Origin: Stappia sp. WLB 29
GTDB lineage: Bacteria > Pseudomonadota > Alphaproteobacteria > Rhizobiales > Stappiaceae
NCBI RefSeq assembly: GCF_023507705.1
Contig: NZ_JALBGD010000007.1
Coordinates: 1 to 64,000 of the forward strand
Direction: 5' to 3'
Length of the DNA: 64,000 bases
Shown here one piece after another: positions 10,125 to 17,577 of this stretch (position 1 is the first letter of the stretch; the number at the start of each line of letters is the position of its first letter). A model generated the notes under the pieces. That model did not search any database. It was given only the letters and a program-made list of their open reading frames with translations, and was not told the origin of the DNA. Made by a program: the position numbers and the translations under genes.

Positions 10125-12851
10125 ATGACAATCCGCAACCTCGAAGCGCTGTTCCGCCCGACCTCGCTGGCCGTGGTCGGCCCCGACCGCTTCGGCGACG
10201 AGGTGCTCGAGCTGCTGCTGTCGCGCCTTGCCGGCGGCGGCTTTGCCGGCGATATGGCCGCGGTCGCCTGTCCGCCGAACCCGGTCGGCGGGCGCATGCG
10301 CGCTGTCGGCACCATCGCCGAGATCCCCTTCGCCCCGGACCTTGCGCTCTATCTGGGAAGCCCGGAGGACGCACCGGCCGCGGTCGCGGCCCTCGGAGCC
10401 GCCGGCACGCGCGCCGTCGCCGCCCTGTCGCCCGGCTACGACCGCTGGGACGAGGCCACCGTCGCCGCGACGCTGCAGGCCGCCCGCCCCCACACGCTGC
10501 GCCTGCTCGGCCCCGGAAGCCTCGGCATCGCCGCTCCTGCGACCGGGCTTGCCGCGCATCTGGGCGTATGCGAGGCCGGCAAGGGCGACCTTGCCTTCAT
10601 CGCCCGCTCGGGCACGGTGGTGAACGCGACGCTGTCCTGGGCCAAGGCCAACGGCATCGGCTTTTCCGCCGTTGCCTCGCTCGGCCAGCGCACGGATGTC
10701 GACGTGTCGGACCTGCTCGACTGGTTCGCGCTCGACTACCGCACCCGGGCGATCCTGGTGCATCTGGAAACCATCGCCAATCCGCGCAAGTTCCTGTCGG
10801 CCGCCCGCGTCGCCGCCCGCTCCAAGCCTGTCGTCGTGCTGCGCTCCGGCGCCAGCCGCGAGCGGATCGGCGAGCGCGTCACCCATGCGGGCCGGATCGC
10901 CGTGCAGGACGCGGTCTACGATGCGGCGCTGGCGCGCGCCGGCGTGCTGCGCGTCGGCGATATCGACGAGATGTTCGAGGCAGTGGAAACGGTGAGCCGG
11001 GTGAAGCCGGTGGCCGGACGCCGCCTTGCCATCCTGGCGACCGGCGGCAGCCTGGCGACGCTGGCCGCCGACCAGCTGGAGCGGCAGGGCGGGCAGTTGG
11101 CCGACCTCGACAACGCCACGGCCGCGCAGCTCGCGCCGCTTCGCCGGCAAGGGCAGAGCCGGGCCAATCCGCTGACCCTGCACGAGACCTCGCCGCCGGC
11201 GCGCTACGGCGAGGTCGCCAAGGCGCTGCTGAAGGACCCCAATGTCGATGCGGTGCTGGCGGTGGCCGCCCCCTCCGCCTTCGTGGATCTGGAAGGCATC
11301 GCCGGCGAGCTGGCCAGGGCGCATGGCGAGACGCAATCGGGCTACGGCCGGCGCAAGCCGCTGCTGGTGGCGCTGACGGCCGGCCCGCCGCTGCCGCGCC
11401 AGCCGCTCGATGCCGCGCGCATTCCCTGCCACGGCAGCGCCTCGGAGGCGGTGCGCTCGTTCATGCATCTGGTGCGCTATGCCGAGGCACGCGAGATGCT
11501 GATGGCGGCCCCGCCCAGCCTGCCGGCCGGCTTCACCACCGACAGCGAGAGCGCGCGGCGGCTGGTGCGCCAGGCCCTCGACGAGGGGCGCACATGGCTG
11601 CACCCCGGCGAGATCTCCGAACTGCTCGCCTGCTACGGCATCAAGCAGGCGCCCGGCCGCCTTGCCGCCACGCCGCAGGAGGCCGAAATCCTGGCGCGCG
11701 ATCTGTTGATGCAGGCCGAGCGGCTGGCGCTGAAACTGGTCTCGCCGCAGCTGCCGTTCAAGTCGGACGTGGGCGGCGTGGTGCTCGACCTCGCCTCGCC
11801 GGAGGCGGTGCGGATCGCCGCCGCGACGCTGCTGGAGCGGATCGGCACGGCGCATCCGACAGCCGAAATCACCGGCATTCTGCTGCAGCCGATGGTGCGC
11901 TCGGCCAGCGGCACGGAGATCTTCATCGGCCTTGCCGACGATCCGGGCTTCGGGCCGGTGCTGCTGTTCGGCCATGGCGGCACGGGCGTCGAGGTGATGG
12001 GCGACGTGGCGCTGGCCCTGCCGCCGCTCGACCTCAACCTTGCCCAGGCCTTGATCCGCCAGACGCGGGTGAGCCGGCTGCTCGCCGGCTTCCGCAACCG
12101 CCCGGCCGCCGATCTCGACGCCATCGCCCTCACCCTGGTCAAGGTCGCGCAGATCGCCGTCGACCTGCCGGAGGTGCGCGAGCTCGATCTCAACCCCCTG
12201 GTCGCCGATGCCCGCGGCGTCACCGCGCTGGACGCGCGGATCGCCCTGCGCGAGCCGGAAGTGCATCGCGGCCGCCACCCGACCTCGCGGCTCGCCATCG
12301 CCCCCTATCCGAAGGAGTGGGAAAAGCAGCTGCAGCTCAAGGACGGCAGCACCGTCGACATCCGTCCGGTGCGGCCGGAGGACGAGGAGCGCTATCGCCG
12401 CTTCTTCGAGAAAGTGTCGCCGCACGACCTGCGGCTGCGCTTCTTCGCGCCGGTCAAGGAGTTCAACCACGCCTTCATGCAGCGGCTGGTGCAGCTCGAC
12501 TATTCGCGCGCCATGGCCTTTGCCGCGCTGACGCCGGGCACGGACGAGATCCTCGGCGTCGTGCGCCTGCATGCCGACCCGGACCACCGGACCGGCGAAT
12601 ACGCCATCATCGTCCAGTCGGACCTGAAGGGGCGCGGCCTCGGCTGGGCCTTGATGCAGCTGATCATCGACTATGCGCGCTCGGACGGCATCGAGACGAT
12701 CACCGGCGAGGTGCTGAAGGAAAACACCACCATGCTGGCGATGTGCACCGCGCTCGGTTTCACCGTGAAATCGTCCGTCGACGACGACGCCATCGCCAAG
12801 GTGACGCTGCCGGTCGCCTCGGCCAGCGAGGGAAGCCGGGATCCCGCCTGA
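10125..12851 (+). CDS. acyl-CoA synthetase (NDP-forming)/GNAT fusion, Pat-like protein acetyltransferase
   Basis: 908-aa protein in the architecture of Salmonella Pat and actinobacterial Pat-like enzymes. It has a CoA-binding Rossmann domain (about 1-130), succinyl-CoA-ligase-like domains (about 135-460), an ATP-grasp domain (about 480-705) and a C-terminal GNAT acetyltransferase (about 735-890). Pat enzymes acetylate lysines of acetyl-CoA synthetase and other proteins. Residue H254, in the segment THAGRIAVQDAVYDAAL, aligns by eye with the phosphohistidine of active ADP-forming ligases. The ATG at 10125 is chosen over the TTG six nt upstream; the ribosome site is weak. Confidence 0.85.
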   Translation: MTIRNLEALFRPTSLAVVGPDRFGDEVLELLLSRLAGGGFAGDMAAVACPPNPVGGRMRAVGTIAEIPFAPDLALYLGSPEDAPAAVAALGAAGTRAVAALSPGYDRWDEATVAATLQAARPHTLRLLGPGSLGIAAPATGLAAHLGVCEAGKGDLAFIARSGTVVNATLSWAKANGIGFSAVASLGQRTDVDVSDLLDWFALDYRTRAILVHLETIANPRKFLSAARVAARSKPVVVLRSGASRERIGERVTHAGRIAVQDAVYDAALARAGVLRVGDIDEMFEAVETVSRVKPVAGRRLAILATGGSLATLAADQLERQGGQLADLDNATAAQLAPLRRQGQSRANPLTLHETSPPARYGEVAKALLKDPNVDAVLAVAAPSAFVDLEGIAGELARAHGETQSGYGRRKPLLVALTAGPPLPRQPLDAARIPCHGSASEAVRSFMHLVRYAEAREMLMAAPPSLPAGFTTDSESARRLVRQALDEGRTWLHPGEISELLACYGIKQAPGRLAATPQEAEILARDLLMQAERLALKLVSPQLPFKSDVGGVVLDLASPEAVRIAAATLLERIGTAHPTAEITGILLQPMVRSASGTEIFIGLADDPGFGPVLLFGHGGTGVEVMGDVALALPPLDLNLAQALIRQTRVSRLLAGFRNRPAADLDAIALTLVKVAQIAVDLPEVRELDLNPLVADARGVTALDARIALREPEVHRGRHPTSRLAIAPYPKEWEKQLQLKDGSTVDIRPVRPEDEERYRRFFEKVSPHDLRLRFFAPVKEFNHAFMQRLVQLDYSRAMAFAALTPGTDEILGVVRLHADPDHRTGEYAIIVQSDLKGRGLGWALMQLIIDYARSDGIETITGEVLKENTTMLAMCTALGFTVKSSVDDDAIAKVTLPVASASEGSRDPA

Positions 12852-12857
12852 GGCGGG
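12843..12857. terminator. small GC hairpin spanning the stop codon
   Basis: CCCGCC and GGCGGG flank the TGA stop of the Pat-like gene, so the stop codon forms the loop. With only about 16 nt between this gene and the convergent TPP-enzyme gene, it may serve as a weak shared terminator. No T run is visible. Confidence 0.35.
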
Positions 12858-12867
12858 CCTCGACGGG

Positions 12868-14541
12868 TCAGCCGGCGCGGATCTGGCTCAAGCTGCGCAC
12901 CGGGGTGATCGCCTCCGGGTCGAGCTTGAGATGCAGCAGGGCCGGCCCGCCGGATGCGGCAGCCCGCTCGAAGGCCGGACCGAACTCGTCCGCCGTCAGC
13001 ACCGTTTCCGCATGGGCGCCATAGGCGCGGGCCAGCGCCGCGAAGTCCGGATTGACCAGGGTGGTCGCCGAGACGCGGCCCGGGAACTCGCGCTCCTGAT
13101 GCATGCGGATGGTGCCGTACATGCCGTTGTCGACCACGACGACGATGATCGCCGACCCATCCTGCACCGCCGTGCCGAACTCCTGCATGGTCATCTGCAG
13201 GCAGCCGTCGCCGGCAAAGCAAACGACGCGGCGGCCGGGCGAATGCAGGCCGGCGGCGACGGCGGCCGGAAGGCCGTAGCCCATCGAGCCGCTGGTCGGG
13301 GCGAGCTGCGTGTTGTTGCGGCGGAAGCGGTGGAAGCGATGCACCCAGGTGGCGTAGTTGCCGGCGCCATTGGTCAGCACCGCGTCTTCCGGCAGGTTCT
13401 CTTCCAGCCAGTCCATCACCTGCGCCATCTGCAGGGCGCCCGGCACCTTGGGCCGCGCACCCGACCAGGCGAGATAGTCCTTGTGCGCCTCGTCGGCCCG
13501 GCCCGACCAGGCGATCTCGTTCGGCGGCTGCAGGCCCTCCAGCGCGGCGCAGAAACCGATCGGGGTCGCATGGATCGCGAGATCAGGAAGATAGACGCGG
13601 CCGAGTTCCTCGGCGCCCGCATGCACATGCACCAGCGCCTGGCGCGGCGAGGGAATGTCGAGCAGCTCGTAGGACTGGCTCGGCATTTCCGACATGCGCC
13701 CGCCGACGAGCAGCAGCAGGTCCGCCTCCCTCACCCGCTCGGCCAGCGCCGGGTTGATGCCGATACCGACATCCCCGGCATAGTTGGGATGCAGGTTGTC
13801 GAACAGCATCTGCCGGCGGAAGGAGCAGGCGACCGGCAGGCGGAAGCGCTCGGCAAAGCGGGCGAAGGCCGCACGCGCGGCATCGTTCCAGCGGCTGCCG
13901 CCGAGAATGGCGAGCGGCCGGCGGGCCGCCCACAGGCGCTTTTGCAGCTCCGCCATCTGGGCGAGCGAAGGATGCGTCTCGACCGGACGGAAGGGCGGCA
14001 GTTCCATCACCTCGGCGGTGCGGGCGAGCGTGTCCTCCGGGAGGGCGAGAACCACCGGGCCGGGCCGCCCGGACGTGGCCACATGATAGGCGCGCGACAG
14101 CATCTCGGGGATGCGGGCCGGGTCCTCGATCTCGGCCACCCACTTGGCGATGCCGCCGAACATCTGGCGGTAGTCAACCTCCTGGAAGGCGTCGCGGCCG
14201 CGCATGCCGGTCTCGATCTGGCCGACGAAGAGGATCATCGGCGTCGAATCCTGCTGGGCGACATGCAGGCCGGCAGCGGCATTGGTGGCGCCGGGGCCAC
14301 GGGTGACCATGCAGATGCCGGGCCGGCCGGTCAGTTTGCCCCAGGCCTCGGCCATCATCGCCGCACCGCCTTCCTGGCGGCAGACAGTGACGGGGATGGA
14401 GGCGTCATGCAGCGCGTCGAGCACCGGCAGATAGCTCTCGCCCGGCACGCAGAAGACGCGACCCGCGCCGAGCTGCTCCAGCGCCTTGACCAGCAAAAAT
14501 CCGCCCGTACCGGAGATCCGGCGCGCCTCGTTCCCGTGCAT
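12868..14541 (-). CDS. thiamine-pyrophosphate enzyme, acetolactate-synthase-like
   Basis: 557-aa TPP-dependent enzyme of the acetolactate synthase / POX family. The N-terminal pyrimidine-binding domain has the catalytic Glu in CRQEGGAAMMAEA, followed by a central domain. The C-terminal domain has the GDG...N cofactor motif (AGDGCLQMTMQEF through VVDNGMYGT) and GSMGYGLPAA. There is no adjacent small subunit ilvN, so a catabolic or uncharacterised decarboxylase/carboligase role is likelier than valine biosynthesis. The start MHGNEA at 14541 is preceded by a GGGATGG-like ribosome site. Confidence 0.83.
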   Translation of the reverse strand: MHGNEARRISGTGGFLLVKALEQLGAGRVFCVPGESYLPVLDALHDASIPVTVCRQEGGAAMMAEAWGKLTGRPGICMVTRGPGATNAAAGLHVAQQDSTPMILFVGQIETGMRGRDAFQEVDYRQMFGGIAKWVAEIEDPARIPEMLSRAYHVATSGRPGPVVLALPEDTLARTAEVMELPPFRPVETHPSLAQMAELQKRLWAARRPLAILGGSRWNDAARAAFARFAERFRLPVACSFRRQMLFDNLHPNYAGDVGIGINPALAERVREADLLLLVGGRMSEMPSQSYELLDIPSPRQALVHVHAGAEELGRVYLPDLAIHATPIGFCAALEGLQPPNEIAWSGRADEAHKDYLAWSGARPKVPGALQMAQVMDWLEENLPEDAVLTNGAGNYATWVHRFHRFRRNNTQLAPTSGSMGYGLPAAVAAGLHSPGRRVVCFAGDGCLQMTMQEFGTAVQDGSAIIVVVVDNGMYGTIRMHQEREFPGRVSATTLVNPDFAALARAYGAHAETVLTADEFGPAFERAAASGGPALLHLKLDPEAITPVRSLSQIRAG

Positions 14542-14570
14542 GTGGTTCCATCCCAATCCGTGTGTCGCTG

Positions 14571-14592
14571 CCTGCCGGTATACCTGCCGGTA
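14571..14592 (-). promoter_or_regulatory. direct repeat upstream of TPP-enzyme gene
   Basis: The decamer CCTGCCGGTA occurs twice, at 14571-14580 and 14583-14592, a 12-bp period. Read on the minus strand it lies 30-50 nt upstream of the TPP-enzyme start. It resembles a tandem operator, but the binding protein is unknown. Confidence 0.4.
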
Positions 14593-14623
14593 GCCCTGCG
14601 CGCAAAGGCACGAGTGTCGGCAC

Positions 14624-14644
14624 CTCATTCCGAAACGGAATGAG
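14624..14644. terminator. hairpin downstream of hypothetical gene at 14665
   Basis: A 9-bp perfect stem (CTCATTCCG / CGGAATGAG) with a 3-nt loop sits 20 nt after the stop of the minus-strand gene. It lacks a clear T run, so it could be a terminator or an operator. Confidence 0.4.
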
Positions 14645-14664
14645 TCTTCCTCCGGAGGGAAGGC

Positions 14665-15045
14665 TCACACGTCCTGGACGGTCACCACCTGGAAGGTGTG
14701 CAGGTCGCCGTCCTCGTCGCGGATGGAGACGTATTCGCCGGGCACGAAGGCGTGGGCGGCGAAACGATAGCCCGCCTCGTCGTCCTCGTCGCCGCCGATA
14801 TCGTAGCGGAAGGCCCAGGAGCCGCCCGGCCGATGCAGGAGGTGGCCGATGTCCTCTTCCTCGTCCGCCCAGAACCGGCGCACGCGGCAGGCGTCGCGAT
14901 GCACCTTCCACTGCGCCGCGTCGATATGGCCGTCCTCACCCAGAGGCGCGACGAACTCATAGCCGTGACGGGCCGAGCCGCTGGGAAAATCGTGAGTGCG
15001 GGCGAGATTGAGCCGGATCTTCTTCAAACCGGAATGAGCGGTCAT
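14665..15045 (-). CDS. conserved hypothetical protein
   Basis: 126-aa acidic soluble protein with no signal peptide or membrane segment. I do not recognise the family with certainty. The sequence is rich in Asp/Glu and aromatic residues with evenly spaced beta-strand-like stretches (for example SWAFRYDIGGDEDDEAGYRF and a C-terminal HTFQVVTV), suggesting a compact beta fold. The start MTAHSG at 15045 has GGGAGC upstream. It lies between the TPP-enzyme gene and gcrA on the same strand with its own spacers, so it is probably monocistronic. Confidence 0.7.
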   Translation of the reverse strand: MTAHSGLKKIRLNLARTHDFPSGSARHGYEFVAPLGEDGHIDAAQWKVHRDACRVRRFWADEEEDIGHLLHRPGGSWAFRYDIGGDEDDEAGYRFAAHAFVPGEYVSIRDEDGDLHTFQVVTVQDV

Positions 15046-15346
15046 CTGAGCTTGCTCCCGTTGCGCCGGCATTTCGTGCCGGCATGTGTTGCCGTTTCGC
15101 CTCCAGTTTGCCCGAATGGAGACTTGCGACAATGAGCGAAATCAAGCTGGGAGCAGGGTCACACCGGCCGTCGGAGACAGGAACAACTGCTCGGGCCGCT
15201 ACCCGGAGAGACAAAGGGGCGGGGCCGTTGCCGGCCCTGTATCCCCTGAGACAAAAGGGGCGGGGCCGTTGCCGGCCCCGCCCGGGGTCAAACGCGAAGT
15301 GCCTGGGAGGGGGGAGGCCCCCGCGTCGAACCCTGACCCGATGCTG
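15046..15346. other. intergenic region with duplicated terminator
   Basis: About 300 nt between gcrA and the hypothetical gene, both on the minus strand. It holds the tandem 41-bp repeat with the gcrA terminator annotated separately, plus about 150 nt that must contain the promoter of the hypothetical gene. No coding sequence is supported. Confidence 0.6.
15208..15283 (-). terminator. tandem duplicated terminator of gcrA
   Basis: A unit beginning GAGACAAA and containing GGGGCGGGGCCGTTGCCGGC occurs twice with a period of about 41 nt. The gcrA-proximal copy (15258-15283) has a perfect 11-bp stem with a 4-nt loop, followed on the minus strand by TTTTGT, a good Rho-independent terminator. The distal copy (15217-15237) retains only the inner 6 bp of the stem. 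Confidence 0.78.
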
Positions 15347-15877
15347 TCAGACCGCGATGGCCCGCAGCGGCAGAGCCTCGACCGGAGCGACCCGGCGCTC
15401 GGCCGCCTGGCGACGGCGGCGGACGCCCTGATAGGCGAGGCTGTGGTGGAACTCGCAATAGGAGCGGCCGTTGTCGGCCTCGTGGCTGCAGAAGTGGAAG
15501 TCGGCATCCGCCGGATCGCCGATCGGCCACTTGCAAGTGCGGCTGGTCAGCGTCATCAGCGTGACGCGGTCACCCTGCTGCGCCTGGAGAGCGGCGTCGA
15601 AGCCGAGGCCGAGGCCGCGCTGGAACTGCTTCTCCATGATGCTTTCGCGCGGGGCCGGCTTGGCGCCGACCAGGGCGAGCGAGGGCTTGCCGCGCTGGAT
15701 CCGCGGCTTGGGACGATGGCTGGTGGCGGGCGAACGCTTGGGCAACCCCATGCGATGCGCCTTGCCGATCACCGCATTGCGGGTGATGCCTGCCATCACA
15801 TAGGCGATCTGGCTGGCGCTGAGGCCCTGCAGCCAAAGCTTCCTGAGCAGATCTTCGCGTTCCTGAGTCCAAGCCAT
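15347..15877 (-). CDS. gcrA: cell-cycle regulator GcrA
   Basis: 176-aa protein, about the length of Caulobacter GcrA. The N-terminal helix-turn-helix (residues 1-45) is the near-invariant GcrA motif starting MAWTQEREDLLRKLW and containing ITRNAVIGKAHRMGLPKR. The C-terminal domain has CKWPIG and the Cys/His cluster ending CEFHHSLAYQ that contacts sigma-70. GcrA activates promoters at CcrM-methylated GANTC sites. The start at 15877 gives the canonical N-terminus. GANTC sites occur at 15865-15869 (start of the coding region) and 15991-15995 (leader). Confidence 0.96.
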   Translation of the reverse strand: MAWTQEREDLLRKLWLQGLSASQIAYVMAGITRNAVIGKAHRMGLPKRSPATSHRPKPRIQRGKPSLALVGAKPAPRESIMEKQFQRGLGLGFDAALQAQQGDRVTLMTLTSRTCKWPIGDPADADFHFCSHEADNGRSYCEFHHSLAYQGVRRRRQAAERRVAPVEALPLRAIAV

Positions 15878-16074
15878 GTTCAGCCCCGCTTTCCTGTCTT
15901 CAACAACCTGGTGCGGACACGCAGGTTTCCTGTCCCGCCGGAGCCCCTTTCGGGTGCCGACAGCTGCCAACATCTTGATTTTCCGGTAGCGACTCCCATC
16001 GCCGCGACGAGCTTTCCGAGCGTTCCCGCCCCGCGGCCCTGCTACTCGATGAACCTGTCAACGAGTATGCGTAT

Positions 16075-16104
16075 TGTATAGTTAACAATACCTTAACGCG
16101 TCAA
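16075..16104 (-). promoter_or_regulatory. gcrA promoter with CtrA box in the spacer
   Basis: On the minus strand a -35 TTGACG (16099-16104) and a -10 TATACA (16075-16080) are separated by 18 bp. The spacer contains TTAA-N7-TTAA (16082-16096), the full CtrA consensus. A bound CtrA would block RNA polymerase, as known for gcrA in Caulobacter. Predicted start near 16068, giving a leader of about 190 nt. Confidence 0.85.
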
Positions 16105-16129
16105 TTGAATGAGATTTCCATTCTGAATT

Positions 16130-16552
16130 TTACTTTTTATTCTCAAGTATTATTGAATTAATCGACTTAACAACAATATCTATTACATCTTTCTGGAATT
16201 TTCTGCTTATTTCCTCTTTGTGCTGGCCAGGGTGGGCAAAGTCCATCTGATCAGAGATAGAAAAAACAAGCTTCTGGTTTTCTTTTCGCATTTTCAGGAT
16301 GCCGTCGGCACACATTTTGTCGATCTTTCTACGTACTGTCGAGTATGGAATGTCCGTTTCCTCAGAGATAGTTTCAATATCCGCTTCGATACGGTTCGCA
16401 TTTGCGATGGATATCGTGGTAATTATCATCAGATTTCCAAGGTCTTTTACTTCATATTCCTCCATGAACCGGAACATGAGGCTGAAAAACATCTCGTAAA
16501 GACGGAGGATCCGGTGCGCCTGAGTCGGGAGTTCATCATCCTGACGCGACAT
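16130..16552 (-). CDS. AT-rich winged-helix (MarR-like) regulator
   Basis: 140-aa protein with a helical N-terminus (residues 10-45), a winged helix-turn-helix (about 50-100, recognition segment SEETDIPYSTVRRKIDKM) and a Lys-rich helical C-terminus. My hand count of 16141-16500 gives about 39% G+C, far below its neighbours, with many ATA/AAA/TTT codons; this suggests foreign origin or relaxed selection. The start MSRQDDE at 16552 is set by a strong GGGAGGA; the ATG at 16576 has no ribosome site. It aligns without gaps to the product of the next gene to the right. Target unknown. Confidence 0.75.
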   Translation of the reverse strand: MSRQDDELPTQAHRILRLYEMFFSLMFRFMEEYEVKDLGNLMIITTISIANANRIEADIETISEETDIPYSTVRRKIDKMCADGILKMRKENQKLVFSISDQMDFAHPGQHKEEISRKFQKDVIDIVVKSINSIILENKK

Positions 16553-16686
16553 GAGGGTCCTCCCTGTGTTGCTCATTCGTCATTTTGACGAAACTGGCCC
16601 GTTTGCAGCGGCGATTCCCGGCAGTTCAAGAGGCAAGGCGCGACCGCAGCGACCAATCCCCTGGGTAATTTGTGCAATTCGTCAGA

Positions 16687-16710
16687 TTTTCCACAAATTT
16701 TAACCACAAA
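16687..16710. promoter_or_regulatory. CCACAAA direct repeat between the two winged-helix genes
   Basis: The heptamer CCACAAA occurs at 16691-16697 and again at 16704-16710, a 13-bp period, in a short AT-rich spacer upstream of the AT-rich regulator gene. The first copy also overlaps a single DnaA-box-like 9-mer (TTTTCCACA, 16687-16695). Candidate autoregulatory operator only. Confidence 0.35.
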
Positions 16711-16724
16711 GGCCTTGCGCCGGT

Positions 16725-17132
16725 TCAATCGTTGGCAATGTCGAAAACCATCGTCATGACGGCTCTGACCATGTCGACGCTCATGTCCGGCGGCGCTCCG
16801 TTGCGCTCACCGGCCTCGGCCGACCATAGGTAAACTACTGACTTGCCTCGCCGTTCCTTGGCGATGCGGCCGCTGTCCAAATAGGGCTTGAGGCGACGCT
16901 CGATGGTCGAGCGCGAGGATTCGAGTTTCTCGGCGAGGAGTTCGGCATCCATCGGCGCACCGCGCAGGTCGGCGATCGCAACGAGCACCAGCATCAGGAC
17001 ATCGGACATGTCGTGCACGCCGAGACGCTCGCTGATCTGCAGCGTCAGGTCGTAGTAGGTCTCGAGCAGCCGACGCATCCGATACGCGGTCGCATCGCCG
17101 GCACGACCGGTCTGTCCGGTGTCCTCTGCCAT
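16725..17132 (-). CDS. winged-helix transcriptional regulator
   Basis: 135-aa GC-rich protein with the same layout as the AT-rich regulator to its left: N-terminal helices, a winged helix-turn-helix (about 55-105, with SSRSTIERRLKPYLDSGRI) and a helical C-terminus. A gap-free hand alignment of about 89 residues gives about 20 identities between the two, so they are likely diverged paralogues. The start MAEDTG at 17132 has GGGGGA just upstream. The function is unknown; MarR-like or phage-repressor-like folds are possible. Confidence 0.75.
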   Translation of the reverse strand: MAEDTGQTGRAGDATAYRMRRLLETYYDLTLQISERLGVHDMSDVLMLVLVAIADLRGAPMDAELLAEKLESSRSTIERRLKPYLDSGRIAKERRGKSVVYLWSAEAGERNGAPPDMSVDMVRAVMTMVFDIAND

Positions 17133-17319
17133 TTCCCCCAATCCGCCTGCGTGCCTGATTGTTCCGGCGGCTCCCCGTGACAAGGTGCCTCAAGATACAG
17201 GAGGGAGGCAAGGAAAGTCAGACAGGCGCGGGGGAGCGCGCCATCATGATGCGCGGCGGCGGCAGGGCCGGCCCGTCACTGGCAAGGGATGCAGGAATGA
17301 GATGAGGGGGAGAGGCGAA

Positions 17320-17396
17320 TGGTACAGACGGTTGGAGTTGAACCAACGACCTTCGGAGCCACAATCCGACGCTCTAACCAACTGAGCTACGTCTGC
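17320..17396 (-). tRNA. tRNA-His (GTG)
   Basis: A 77-nt cloverleaf on the minus strand with encoded CCA. The acceptor stem starts GCAGACG, pairing with CGTCTGT. The D arm has GCTC...GAGC, the anticodon stem TCGGA/TCCGA encloses the loop TTGTGGC (anticodon GTG), and the T arm has GTTGG-TTCAACT-CCAAC. The base before the acceptor is T and the discriminator is A73, so the usual G-1:C73 pair of bacterial tRNA-His is absent. This is the known alphaproteobacterial variant read by a divergent HisRS. Confidence 0.95.
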
Positions 17397-17518
17397 ACGT
17401 CAATTCGGTGGCGGAACCTAGTTTGAAATGACGGTGATTGCAAGAGGCGCAAACCGCCTTTCCGCCCGTTCGTCCACAGGCCGGCATCGCGCCGGGCAAT
17501 AGCCCTGCCACGACGCAA

Positions 17519-17546
17519 AGAGCCCGGACCTTGCGGCCCGGGCTCT
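17519..17546 (-). terminator. terminator of first phasin gene
   Basis: A 9-bp stem (AGAGCCCGG / CCGGGCTCT) with a 10-nt loop, followed on the minus strand by TTGCG. It lies 31 nt after the phasin stop codon. Confidence 0.7.
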
Positions 17547-17577
17547 ATGTCTGTTCCGGTCGAAGACCGGAGGCGGA

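Noticed and set aside
16687-16695. DnaA box TTTTCCACA as a sign of a replication origin
   Set aside because: Only one match, no cluster, no dnaA/parAB/hemE neighbours; explained as part of the CCACAAA repeat.
16130-17396. Prophage or integrative element at tRNA-His
   Set aside because: No integrase, no duplicated tRNA 3' end and no phage-like genes are visible; only the AT-rich gene is suggestive.
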